A model generated the notes under the pieces. That model did no database searches and was not told the origin of the DNA. It saw only the letters and a list, made by a program, of their open reading frames with translations. A stretch of 50,870 nt of DNA from Deltaproteobacteria bacterium (GTDB lineage Bacteria; Desulfobacterota; Desulfobacteria; Desulfobacterales; Desulfosarcinaceae). A program made the translations under genes and the position numbers. Every line of letters starts with the position of its first letter. Within the stretch, counting starts at the first letter, position 1. The stretch covers positions 1 through 50,870 of the forward strand of contig JAHLLR010000035.1 of NCBI GenBank assembly GCA_020444075.1, written 5' to 3'. Positions 1 through 8,489 of the stretch are shown piece after piece.

Positions 1-817
1 AATTGTCGACGGCAACCGGCAGTTGTGCCGTATAGTTCAAGGGGGCGTGGCCGGATAGGAAGGCAGGTGCCTGGGCCAGGGTGCGACGGGGCAGGGAACT
101 CTCGCTGTTCCTGACGACGGTTCCGGCATGGGTAAAGCGGGTCCACCGTCCTGCGGGGGGCAGTTCGGTAACGATATCCCGAGGGTTGAACACGTTGAAT
201 ACCGGAACGTGGGCCAGGGTTTCGGCAAATGCGGCATCACCCATGCGGGGGGCGCCGAAGGTGTATACGGCGCGCGGTGGCCGAAGCGACGCCGCCAGGG
301 TGGCCAAAGCGCCGCCCAGACTGTGACCCGTGTAAAACAAAGGCTTTTTTACGGTATTCAGTGCGGTCGAGATGGTGTCCCAGAGTTCCATCAAAACGGT
401 TTTGAATCCCCGGTGAACGGTGCCGCCGGCAGGCCAGGGGCAAAGGGCCATGTCCAGATTAACCAGCCAGTTGGACAGTCGGCCGCTGGTTCCCCGAAAT
501 ACCAGTGCGGCAAAGCCACCGCCGCCGGGATCATGGGTTTCCACCAGGGCGCCTTGAATCGTCGACCCGCTGAAAAATTGCCGTTCAACCAGACCCACGC
601 GTGCCAGAAAGTCGCTTCGCGACGCATGGCCAAAGCGGTCGATTCCCTCGCTGGCATCCTTTTTATAGATCAGGCGGGAAAGCTCGGAGAGCCACCAGGC
701 ATTGACCGGGTTGAACCCGTCGGCATTCACCGCAAAAGCCATGGGCCGATCGTCCATGAAAAAATCATCGGACGCACCGGGCCTGAATATCGCCTTCCAG
801 GAGTGGTTGTAAGCCAT
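1..817 (-). CDS. class-3 lipase family protein (3' end outside window)
   Basis: An alpha/beta hydrolase of the lipase class 3 type, likely an esterase or (phospho)lipase. The frame is open from the ATG at 817 to the left edge, so the C-terminus is missing, but the catalytic set is visible: GHSLGG with nucleophile Ser166, a candidate Asp214 in NPRDIVTE, and a candidate His257 in SGHAPLNY. The family usually ends shortly after this His, so little is lost. There is no signal peptide or membrane segment at the N-terminus (MAYNHSWKAIF), so the enzyme should act in the cytoplasm or on the inner membrane face. It is divergent from rmuC, and the gap carries an 11-bp-period Pho-box-like array pointing toward this gene. 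That suggests induction under phosphate starvation. The family call is firm; the substrate is unknown. Confidence 0.85.
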   Translation of the reverse strand, partial: MAYNHSWKAIFRPGASDDFFMDDRPMAFAVNADGFNPVNAWWLSELSRLIYKKDASEGIDRFGHASRSDFLARVGLVERQFFSGSTIQGALVETHDPGGGGFAALVFRGTSGRLSNWLVNLDMALCPWPAGGTVHRGFKTVLMELWDTISTALNTVKKPLFYTGHSLGGALATLAASLRPPRAVYTFGAPRMGDAAFAETLAHVPVFNVFNPRDIVTELPPAGRWTRFTHAGTVVRNSESSLPRRTLAQAPAFLSGHAPLNYTAQLPVAVDN

Positions 818-924
818 TTTTCCCGCCGTCTGCTTTTTGTACCGTTATACGGGCAGCTGATCCTGCCTGTGGATCCGAGTGAAGAATGTTAACCTAATCA
901 GAGGGAAAAGCGGGGTCAATAGAA

Positions 925-964
925 ATGTTAGCAATTGGTTATCAATTTGTTAGTCCATTGTCAG
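925..964 (-). promoter_or_regulatory. Pho-box-like array, four half-sites
   Basis: Read on the minus strand, four 7-mers CTGACAA, CTAACAA, ATAACCA and CTAACAT lie at 958-964, 947-953, 936-942 and 925-931. Each is separated by exactly 4 bases, giving an 11-bp period. A weaker fifth unit (ATTGACC, 914-920) keeps the register. This is the PhoB direct-repeat layout and matches the arrays before pstS in this window. It lies about 110 bases upstream of the lipase start and points toward it. Confidence 0.7.
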
Positions 965-1107
965 GGCATCGCTATTGAGGGGTATCGGCTGCGCAGGGGA
1001 TAATCCCATGCGAAGCTGGATTTACGGGCGCAACTGGCGTATAAACGAGTGGTTACAAAACCCTATCGACCAGACTATGTTCCGGTGCGACACCTTCAGG
1101 ATAAATA

Positions 1108-2604
1108 ATGACGGAACTTCAAATTGCCTATCTGATCGGCGGGGCGGCAGGATTGCTGATAGGCGCCGTGACCGCTCTTCTCGTTTCCCGTTCCCGGAAC
1201 AGGGCCGAGCGGGCAACCCTTTCGCGGCTGGCGGAGATGGAAAAGGCGGCCCTGGAAGAGAAGCTGGCATCAATCCGGCAGCAGTTGGAGACGGTTCAAA
1301 AGGAGTTGGCCGAGGTCGAGGCCAACCTGGACCATCGCCGCGAAGCCATTACCGAACTGGAGGCGCAAAAAGCCGCCCTGGTCCAGACCGTCACCCGGAT
1401 TCCCGTGCTGGAAGAAGCCCTGGAAAAGAGCCGGCTGGGACAGGCGCAACGCGATGTCGAGAACCTGTCCCTGGAAAAAAAATTGTCGGAGCTGTCCACC
1501 CGCCTGGAAGCCGATCGCAGGCAGGCCGAAGAGAAGATCGTGCTGCTCAACGATGCGCGGGACCGGATGACCGTTGAGTTCAAGCTGCTGGCGGAGCGGA
1601 TCCTGGAAGAGAAGGGGAAGACGTTTGCCGACCACAACAGGGCCCAGATGGATGGTCTGATCAGCCCTCTGCGCGAACAGCTGGGCGATTTCAAGAAGCG
1701 CGTGGAGGATGTCTACGACAAAGAGTCACGCGATCGCGCGGCCCTGCTCAACGAGATCGGCCACCTCAAAAACCTCAACGAACGCATCGGCAAAGACGCC
1801 CTGAACCTGACCCACGCCCTCAAGGGGGATGTCAAAACCCTGGGCGGCTGGGGAGAAGTGATCCTGGAGCGGATTTTGGAGGCGTCGGGGCTGGAAAAGG
1901 GGCGGGTCTACGAGACTCAGGTGAGCCTGACCGGAAGCAGCGGCAGCCGCTACCAGCCGGACGTCATCGTCCGGCTGCCCGAGGGCAGGGATGTCATCGT
2001 GGATGCCAAGGTGTCCCTCAAGGATTATGAACGCTACCACGCGTCCAGCGACGAGACGGTGCGGGCCGCGGCCATCAAGGCCCACCTCGCCTCCCTGCGG
2101 GCACACTTCAAAGGCTTGAGCGAGAAGCACTACGAGGATCTGGAAGGGATCCGGACCCTGGATTTCGTGCTCATGTTCGTGCCCGTCGAGGCCGCCTTTT
2201 TTGCAGCCGTGGAGCATGACCGCGCGCTGTTCACCGAGGCCTTCGAGAAGAACGTAATCCTGGTTTCGCCGTCCACCCTGCTGGTGACCTTAAGAACCAT
2301 TCACAATATCTGGCGCTATGCGGACCAGAATGAAAACGCCCTGGAAATTGCCCGGCAGGCCGGCGGGCTTTACGACAAATTCATCGGTTTCATCGAAGCT
2401 CTCGAAGACGTCGGGCGGCAGCTGGACCGGGCCAGGGAAGCCTATCGAACGGCCAGGGACCGGCTGTCCACGGGCAGGGGCAACCTGGTGCGGCGCGCCG
2501 AACAGATAAAGGCCCTGGGCGTGAAAGCCAACAAGGCCCTTCCTGAATCCTATGCGGTCGAGCTGGAACCCGGGGAGCGTGAAGCCCTCGAAGCGGATGA
2601 TTGA
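1108..2604 (+). CDS. rmuC: DNA recombination protein RmuC
   Basis: RmuC family protein, known to limit rearrangement at short inverted repeats and predicted to be a nuclease. The 498 residues have the standard order: one N-terminal membrane anchor (about residues 6-25), a long coiled coil (about 30-190), then the conserved RmuC domain. That domain contains the PD-(D/E)xK-like core, seen as QPDVIV followed by VIVDAKVSLKDY, and ends in a helical tail. Length and order are normal for the family. The start is the ATG at 1108. The gene stands alone, with the small cupin gene 37 bases downstream that may be cotranscribed. Confidence 0.95.
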   Translation: MTELQIAYLIGGAAGLLIGAVTALLVSRSRNRAERATLSRLAEMEKAALEEKLASIRQQLETVQKELAEVEANLDHRREAITELEAQKAALVQTVTRIPVLEEALEKSRLGQAQRDVENLSLEKKLSELSTRLEADRRQAEEKIVLLNDARDRMTVEFKLLAERILEEKGKTFADHNRAQMDGLISPLREQLGDFKKRVEDVYDKESRDRAALLNEIGHLKNLNERIGKDALNLTHALKGDVKTLGGWGEVILERILEASGLEKGRVYETQVSLTGSSGSRYQPDVIVRLPEGRDVIVDAKVSLKDYERYHASSDETVRAAAIKAHLASLRAHFKGLSEKHYEDLEGIRTLDFVLMFVPVEAAFFAAVEHDRALFTEAFEKNVILVSPSTLLVTLRTIHNIWRYADQNENALEIARQAGGLYDKFIGFIEALEDVGRQLDRAREAYRTARDRLSTGRGNLVRRAEQIKALGVKANKALPESYAVELEPGEREALEADD

Positions 2605-2641
2605 GGTTTCGTCTTAACCACGGACAACCAAAGGAGACAAG

Positions 2642-2965
2642 ATGTTCAAGAAAAAAAGTGAGCTGACCTACCGCAAGCTTCTCGACGGCGTGAACATGGG
2701 AACCCTGGTTCACGGCGAGAAAACCCTGATGGCCCGGTTCAAGCTGGAGAAGGGGAGCGCGATTCCCGTCCACAACCACCCTCACGAGCAGACCGGGTTT
2801 TTGCTCTCCGGGCGCATGGTCTTCACGGTTGATGGAGCAGATCATGACGTGATGCCCGGGGACAGCTGGTGCATCGGTTCCGACGTCCCCCATTCCGCCC
2901 GGGCGCTGGAGGATTCGATAGCCGTGGAAGTGTTTTCTCCGGTGAGGGAGGATTATCTCGGTTAA
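2642..2965 (+). CDS. small cupin-domain protein
   Basis: A single-domain cupin of 107 residues. The first cupin motif has the metal-binding pattern HNHPHEQTGFLLSG (about residues 40-53), and the second is around PGDSWCIGSDVPHSA, which supplies the last His. Such small cupins bind a divalent metal and act as isomerases, dioxygenases or sensors of small ligands; no substrate can be assigned. A clean AAGGAG ribosome site precedes the ATG. It follows rmuC on the same strand and converges with ackA. Confidence 0.85.
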   Translation: MFKKKSELTYRKLLDGVNMGTLVHGEKTLMARFKLEKGSAIPVHNHPHEQTGFLLSGRMVFTVDGADHDVMPGDSWCIGSDVPHSARALEDSIAVEVFSPVREDYLG

Positions 2966-3046
2966 AAAAAAAGGGTTCAAGGGTTCAAGTGAATGCCGCC
3001 TGCGGTCTCAGGTGGTGTTGTCTTTTCACTCGAATGCTTGATCCCT
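2964..3046 (-). terminator. rho-independent terminator of pta-ackA
   Basis: A near-perfect 22-base inverted repeat (2972-2993 against 3025-3046) with a 31-base loop. On the minus strand it is followed by a run of nine T (2964-2972). It sits just after the ackA stop and between convergent genes, so it mainly stops pta-ackA transcription. Confidence 0.75.
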
Positions 3047-3067
3047 CAATCCCTCTGTCCTCCCTTG

Positions 3068-4282
3068 TCAGCTCTTTCCCTTTACGACATCGGCGGTCTG
3101 GCGGGCGATTTCGAGTTCTTCGTTGGTGGGGATGACATAGGCCCTGACCGGGCTTCCGGCGGCGGTGATTTCTCCGCGGTACTTCTCGGGATTACGATTC
3201 CTCAGCGGATCAACGGTCAGGCCGAGGCTTGCCATTCCCCTGCAGCAGGATTCCCGGATGGCCGGATCGTTTTCACCGATGCCGGCCGTGAAAACCAGCG
3301 AATCCACCCTGCCGAGCTGAAAAAAATATGCCCCGATATACTGCCGACAGCGGTAGACGAACATGTCCAGTGCCAGTCGGGACCGGGCATCCCCCTTGTC
3401 GGCCGCCGCATGGATATCGCGCAGATCGTTCATCCCGCAGATGCCTTTCAGGCCGCTCTCTTTTTGCAGGACGGCATTGATCTCCGGCAGGGACATCCCT
3501 TTCTGCTCGGCAATGTACATGATGACCCCGGGGTCCAGATTCCCGCCCCGGGTCCCCATGATCAGCCCGCCCAGCGGCGTCATGCCCATGGAGGTGTCCA
3601 CGCTGACCCCTTTTTCGATGGCACAGATGCTGGCGCCGCTGCCCAGATGGGCGGTGATCAGGTTCACATCGGACAGCGGCCGGCCCAGCCGGGCTGCCGC
3701 CTCCCGCGCCACATACTGATGGGAGGTGCCGTGAAAGCCGTAACGGCGAACCCCCATCTGTTCATAATAGGACCAGGGCAGGGCGTAATGGTAGGCAAAG
3801 GCAGGGATGGTCTGGTGGAAGGCCGTGTCGAAAACCGCCACCTGGGGGGCATGGGGAAACAGCTCCTGCGCCACCTTGATGCCCATGAGGTTGGCGGGGT
3901 TGTGCAAAGGCGCCAGGGGAATCGTCTGTTGGATGGCCTTCAGTACGTTTTGATCCACTCGGGCGGGTTTCTGAAAATATTCTCCCCCGTGGACGACCCG
4001 GTGGCCGACGGCCGCAATTTCGCTGTGACTCGCGATTACCCCCGTACCGGGCGCTGTGAGCCGGCCAACGGCTTCGTTCATGGCGGACCGATGATCGGAT
4101 ATGGGCTTTTCATAGACGATGAACTGCCCCCCGGTTGCATCCGAATGATTTTGATGGGAAACCTTTCCTTCAGATTCACCGATGCGCTCCACCAGGCCTG
4201 ATGCCAGTGCGTGCTCGCCGTCCATCTCCAGCAGCTGGTACTTCAGGGATGAACTGCCGCAGTTGATCACCAGAATTTTCAT
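3068..4282 (-). CDS. ackA: acetate kinase
   Basis: Acetate kinase interconverts acetyl phosphate + ADP and acetate + ATP in the cytoplasm. The 404 residues match the usual length. Signatures are the N-terminal phosphate-binding strand (VINCGSSSLKYQL), the HGTSH motif in YGFHGTSHQYVA, the glycine-rich LGSGAS segment and the TPLGGLIMGTRGG loop. The start overlaps the pta stop by four bases (ATGA), so the two genes are translationally coupled. With pta it makes the reversible acetyl-CoA/acetate pathway, used for ATP formation or acetate activation in anaerobes. Confidence 0.97.
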   Translation of the reverse strand: MKILVINCGSSSLKYQLLEMDGEHALASGLVERIGESEGKVSHQNHSDATGGQFIVYEKPISDHRSAMNEAVGRLTAPGTGVIASHSEIAAVGHRVVHGGEYFQKPARVDQNVLKAIQQTIPLAPLHNPANLMGIKVAQELFPHAPQVAVFDTAFHQTIPAFAYHYALPWSYYEQMGVRRYGFHGTSHQYVAREAAARLGRPLSDVNLITAHLGSGASICAIEKGVSVDTSMGMTPLGGLIMGTRGGNLDPGVIMYIAEQKGMSLPEINAVLQKESGLKGICGMNDLRDIHAAADKGDARSRLALDMFVYRCRQYIGAYFFQLGRVDSLVFTAGIGENDPAIRESCCRGMASLGLTVDPLRNRNPEKYRGEITAAGSPVRAYVIPTNEELEIARQTADVVKGKS

Positions 4283-6396
4283 TTTTCACCCTGTTTTTCA
4301 TGCATTGTCAGGGCCTGAGCCTGGATCACCGTGATGGCTACGGTATTGACGATGTCGGTCACCGTGCATCCCCGGCTCAGGTCGTTGACCGGCTTGTTCA
4401 ACCCCTGGAGAACCGGTCCCACGGCCACGGCGCCGGCGGATCGCTGGACCGCCTTGTAGAGGTTGTTGCCCGTATTGAGGTCCGGGAATATAAACACCGT
4501 GGCCTGCCCGGCAACCTCGCTGCCCGGCAGCTTGGTCCTTGCCACGCCGGCATCCACCGCCGCATCGTATTGAATGGGGCCTTCGATCTTCAATTTTGGA
4601 AAGCGGGATTTGACGATGCGCGTGGCCTCGCGGACTTTGTCCACATCCCGGCCGGCACCCGATGTCCCCGTGGAGTACGAGCACATGGCAATGCGCGGTT
4701 CGATATTGAACATGGCGGCGGTATCGGCCGCACTGACGGCGATATCCGCCAACTGGATTGCATCGGGGTTGGGGTTCACCGCACAATCCCCATAGACGAG
4801 GACGCGATCGGGCAGGCACATGAGAAACACGCTGGAGACCAAAGATACCCCCGGACGGGTGCGGATAATCTCAAGCGCCGGCCGGATCGTGTCACCGGTG
4901 GTGTGGACGGCGCCGGAAACCATGCCGTCGGCAAGTCCCGCATTGACCATAAGGGTCCCGAAGTAGCTCACGTCGGCCGTCGTATCCCAGGCCATCTCCT
5001 TGGAAAGCCCCTTATGGCGGCGAAGGTCGTAGTAGGTTTGGGCCAGGGCCTCCCGGTGGGTCGAACCGGGCGGATGGATGATATTCAAGCCTTTCAAATC
5101 CAGTCCGAGCGTTTTGGCCGTCTGCCGGATCTGGTCCGGGTTGCCCAACAGGGTGAGGTCGGCCACATCCCGCCGGGCGAGTATCTCTGCGGCACGCAGG
5201 ATCCGCGGTTCTTCCCCCTCGGGGAGGACGATATGGCGGCGGGAAGATTTGGCCCGTTCGATGAGTTCATATTCAAACATGATCGGGGTCACCCGGGTGG
5301 ATCGGACAAGGTCGATATGCGTTTCCAGGCGGGCAAGATCCACATGCGCTTCGAAAAGGCCCAGCGCGGCGGCTATTTTGCGGTCATTGCCGGGTTGAAG
5401 GCTCGCACGGACGTCGCTGGCATTCATGGCGCTGGTGAACGTGTCCGTGGATACGCTGATGATGGGTATCTGCGAGGTTCGCTTGAAGCCTTCCACCAGG
5501 CGTTTGACCGACGGTTCCGGTTTGAATCCCCCGGTCAGCAACAGGCCTGCGATGGTTGGGAAATTGTCGGATACGACGGTTGCCAGACTCCCCAGAATGA
5601 CATCCGTGCGGTCGCCCGGTGTGATGACCAGGTCCCCCTCGCTGATAAGATCCAGGAAATGGGGGATGTTCATGGCGGCAACTTTGAAATCGTGGACCGA
5701 CCGGTCCAGCGCCTCAGCTTCACCCTGGAGTACCTCGGCACCCAGTTCCCTGGCGATATCCGCCACGGTTGGCCTGCCCAGGGTGGGCATCTCCGGAAGC
5801 ACACTCACCGGGACGTCGGGGGGGACGCCGGCACTGATGGCCGCGCGAACGGCAGCCAGTTCCGATTTTTCAACCCGGTTGACGATGACGGCGGCCACGT
5901 CGCATCCCCGGTGGGTGAAGGCCTCGATCCCCAGACCAATCGTCTCGACACTCTCTTCCGGGCTTTTGTCGATTCCATTGATCAGCATCAGGATAGGGCT
6001 CCCTATATTGCCGGCCACATCGGCATTCATGTCGAATTCGAATGCCGATGAAACACCGGTGAAATCCGTTCCTTCGCACAGGACGAAACGGCATTTTTGC
6101 TGAAGCTGGCGATATTTGGCGACGATCTGTTTCAGGATGCCCGGGTTGAGGGTATCCGCGGACAGCGTCTGGACGGCATTGTGGGTGAAGGCGAAGGTTT
6201 CGTAATAGGTCTGGTCAAGGTGGTAACGCTGCCGGATGAGTTCAATGTCGTTGTCACGCTTCAGTGCCGTGGGGATGATCGGCCTGAAGTATCCCACCCG
6301 TCCGACCCTTCTGGACAGCATCTCCATGATGCCCAAGGCGACTATCGACTTGCCGCTCTCCGGTTCGATGCTGGCGATGTAGAGGCTGTTGGCCAT
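4279..6396 (-). CDS. pta: phosphate acetyltransferase (long form)
   Basis: Phosphotransacetylase converts acetyl-CoA + phosphate to acetyl phosphate + CoA. At 705 residues this is the long, E. coli-like form: an N-terminal P-loop-type domain (start SIEPESGKSIVALGI), a middle DRTGG domain (around GDRTDVILGS), and the C-terminal catalytic PTA domain (from about residue 385, RRHIVLPEGEEPRI) with the conserved SYSTGTSG region. The long form often forms hexamers and is allosterically controlled through the N-terminal part. It is first in the pta-ackA operon. Confidence 0.97.
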   Translation of the reverse strand: MANSLYIASIEPESGKSIVALGIMEMLSRRVGRVGYFRPIIPTALKRDNDIELIRQRYHLDQTYYETFAFTHNAVQTLSADTLNPGILKQIVAKYRQLQQKCRFVLCEGTDFTGVSSAFEFDMNADVAGNIGSPILMLINGIDKSPEESVETIGLGIEAFTHRGCDVAAVIVNRVEKSELAAVRAAISAGVPPDVPVSVLPEMPTLGRPTVADIARELGAEVLQGEAEALDRSVHDFKVAAMNIPHFLDLISEGDLVITPGDRTDVILGSLATVVSDNFPTIAGLLLTGGFKPEPSVKRLVEGFKRTSQIPIISVSTDTFTSAMNASDVRASLQPGNDRKIAAALGLFEAHVDLARLETHIDLVRSTRVTPIMFEYELIERAKSSRRHIVLPEGEEPRILRAAEILARRDVADLTLLGNPDQIRQTAKTLGLDLKGLNIIHPPGSTHREALAQTYYDLRRHKGLSKEMAWDTTADVSYFGTLMVNAGLADGMVSGAVHTTGDTIRPALEIIRTRPGVSLVSSVFLMCLPDRVLVYGDCAVNPNPDAIQLADIAVSAADTAAMFNIEPRIAMCSYSTGTSGAGRDVDKVREATRIVKSRFPKLKIEGPIQYDAAVDAGVARTKLPGSEVAGQATVFIFPDLNTGNNLYKAVQRSAGAVAVGPVLQGLNKPVNDLSRGCTVTDIVNTVAITVIQAQALTMHEKQGEK

Positions 6397-6865
6397 ATGT
6401 CTTCTTAATGTCCTGTTTTTCGGTCATCGGCAAAAGGGCAATGGCAACATCCTAACGTAAAACGTGTCGGGCAACAAATCAATTCTGATGATCCGGGTAC
6501 AATTTTGCCGGTCAAATCATCAGACGCTCTTCTGCCGGCGATGCGGTTAACTGCATCGGTGCTGCCATGAGACGGAAGAATTCCTTCCTCTTTCCACGGG
6601 GAGTATTCAATTGCACCTTTTCCCCTGAAATGGTATGCAAGGATTCAGTTGAACACGGTGCGGATGCACATCCTCCTTTCCCCTATTCTCAGATACCCGA
6701 CCGCCGGTGCCAAGCCGGTGTCCGGCTGTCTCTTCCAACCCGATGAACGGTTGTGATTGAAGCACCGCTTATCCCAGTATTAACTTATTGCATATCCGTT
6801 GGCCCGGAAGAACCGCGCCGGGCGAGTATTGAACAACATCCATAAAAGAGACAAAGGAGGTATCA
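6397..6865. other. divergent intergenic region pta / porin
   Basis: About 470 bases without a supported gene. It must hold the promoters of pta-ackA (minus) and of the porin (plus). A strong AAAGGAGG ribosome site lies at the right end before the porin ATG. I could not place a clear promoter, operator or structured RNA in it. Confidence 0.5.
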
Positions 6866-8146
6866 ATGGGACTGAGAAGATGGCGTGCATTCTTAAGGCT
6901 TTTAATGGCTTCCCTCGTTTTTTGCTTCCTTGCGGCATTTTCGGCATACGGGGCAGAAAAGGAGACCCTGGATCGACTTGAGAAAATCATCAAACAGCAG
7001 CAGGTTCAGATCGAAGCCCAGCAGAAAGCCCTCGAACAGTTGCAGGGCCAGGTGGAGGCGCTGAGGGGCCAGACGGCTGCGGCCACGGTCAAGGCAGCCA
7101 CGGACAGCCCGACGGCGGTCAAAGCCGGAAACCCCAAAGGCAGTGTCAAAATATACGGCCAGGTGAACAAGGCGGTGCTGTACAGCAACGATGGGGACAG
7201 TGGCACCACCTACCTGGTGGATAACGACAACTCCTCCACCCGCGTGGGGCTGGAGGGAGCCATCAAACCCAACGACAAATATACCATCGGCACCCGCATC
7301 GAAGTGGAGTACCAGACCAACCCCAGCAACCTGGTCAACCAGGAGGATAGAAGGCTGGATGACGCCACGTTTGAGAAGCGCCATCTGGATCTGTGGGTGG
7401 ATGGCAACACGATCGGTAAGTTTTCACTGGGATGGGGAAGTACCGCATCGGATAACTCCTCGGAAGTGGACCTGTCCGGCACCAGTGTGGTGGGGTACTC
7501 CGATATCGCCAGCATGGCCGGCGGGCAGCTGTTTTACGATAATAACACGGGCAGCCTGTCCGGTACCCGGATCGGTAGCGTCTTCAGCAACATGGACGGC
7601 CTGAGCCGCCAGGAGCGCATTCGCTACGACACCCCCGACTTCAACGGGTTCGTCGGGTCGACCTCCTATATCTCCGATGGTGGCGGGGATTTCGCCGTGC
7701 GCTACAGTGCCCAGATCGATGCCTTCAAACTGGCGGCGGCCGTCGCATACTCCAATCCCGGCAGCACCTCGGATACGATTGACGATCAACTGAACGGTTC
7801 GATTTCCGTGCTGCATGACTCCGGCTTCAACGGTACCTTTGCCATGGGCACCCGCGATAACAAGGGCGCCGGTCGGGATGACGGCGCGTTTTTCTACACC
7901 AAGTTCGGCTACCGGGGCCGCTGGTGCCCGCTGGGGGTGACCTCCCTGTCTGCCGACTACGGCCGTTATTCGGATATCAGCACCAACGGCGACGATGCGG
8001 ATGTCATGGGATTCCAGATGGTGCAGGATCTTCAGGAGTGGGGCACCGAGGCCTACCTGGGCTACCGGTTCCACAAACTGGACCGAAACGGCACGGATTA
8101 TGATAACATCAATGCCATCATGACCGGCATGCGGGTGAAATTCTAA
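6866..8146 (+). CDS. outer-membrane porin with N-terminal coiled coil
   Basis: A 426-residue outer-membrane barrel. It starts with a signal peptide (about residues 1-30, ending near SAYGAE), followed by a Gln-rich coiled coil (about 33-70, with repeats such as KQQQVQIEAQQKALEQL). The rest is a beta-barrel rich in alternating aromatic and polar residues, starting at VKIYGQVNKAVLY and ending in Phe (GMRVKF), the hallmark of Bam-assembled barrels. It is probably a trimeric general porin. A strong AAAGGAGG ribosome site fits high expression. Its stop overlaps the next gene's ATG by one base. Confidence 0.88.
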   Translation: MGLRRWRAFLRLLMASLVFCFLAAFSAYGAEKETLDRLEKIIKQQQVQIEAQQKALEQLQGQVEALRGQTAAATVKAATDSPTAVKAGNPKGSVKIYGQVNKAVLYSNDGDSGTTYLVDNDNSSTRVGLEGAIKPNDKYTIGTRIEVEYQTNPSNLVNQEDRRLDDATFEKRHLDLWVDGNTIGKFSLGWGSTASDNSSEVDLSGTSVVGYSDIASMAGGQLFYDNNTGSLSGTRIGSVFSNMDGLSRQERIRYDTPDFNGFVGSTSYISDGGGDFAVRYSAQIDAFKLAAAVAYSNPGSTSDTIDDQLNGSISVLHDSGFNGTFAMGTRDNKGAGRDDGAFFYTKFGYRGRWCPLGVTSLSADYGRYSDISTNGDDADVMGFQMVQDLQEWGTEAYLGYRFHKLDRNGTDYDNINAIMTGMRVKF

Positions 8147-8373
8147 TGACACCCAAATGGAAATGGATTTGCCTGGTGTCGGCCGTTTTTATGGTAATTG
8201 AGGTCGCCGGCTGCACGTCGACGCCCCAACCGTTTGTATACCACGACGATCGGGACGAAAAGCCCGGCCCCGGCCTTTTCTCCGGTGACGAGGGTGGTTT
8301 TGTTATCTATGGTCAATCGCCCGAGAAAACATACGCAACGGAAGAGCAGTCGCCGAAAGATGATCCTCAGTAG
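8146..8373 (+). CDS. small lipoprotein downstream of the porin
   Basis: A 75-residue protein with a lipoprotein signal: a hydrophobic stretch (about residues 7-21) followed by VAGC, so Cys23 would be lipidated. The mature part is short, acidic and low in hydrophobics. No family is recognised. The one-base overlap with the porin stop (TAATG) makes it translationally coupled, which suggests a role in porin assembly or anchoring. That role is only inferred. A terminator follows. Confidence 0.65.
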   Translation: MTPKWKWICLVSAVFMVIEVAGCTSTPQPFVYHDDRDEKPGPGLFSGDEGGFVIYGQSPEKTYATEEQSPKDDPQ

Positions 8374-8390
8374 AAACCTTTAGCAGGAAA

Positions 8391-8443
8391 AAAAAGCGCT
8401 GCCGATGCCTTCTCTTGCCCGATGGCCATCGGCAGCGCTTTTT
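8391..8443. terminator. bidirectional rho-independent terminator
   Basis: A perfect 15-bp stem (8393-8407 against 8427-8441) is flanked by A on the left and T on the right. It lies between the convergent lipoprotein and YitT genes and can stop transcription in both directions. Confidence 0.9.
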
Positions 8444-8489
8444 GGACTTGCATCCAAGGAAGCACATCCGCATTTTTCGCTATCCGCTG

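Noticed and set aside
128-892. 254-residue plus-strand open frame at the left edge
   Set aside because: The minus strand encodes a lipase with GHSLGG and a full catalytic set across the same bases.
2993-4201. 402-residue open frame antisense to ackA
   Set aside because: It lies over an unmistakable acetate kinase and has no family signature.
4300-6051. 583-residue open frame antisense to pta
   Set aside because: It mirrors the codon pattern of a clear pta gene, has no ribosome site and shows no domain; it is a GC-driven shadow.
8391-8443. a small RNA in the strong hairpin after the lipoprotein gene
   Set aside because: The symmetric A and T flanks between convergent genes fit a bidirectional terminator fully.
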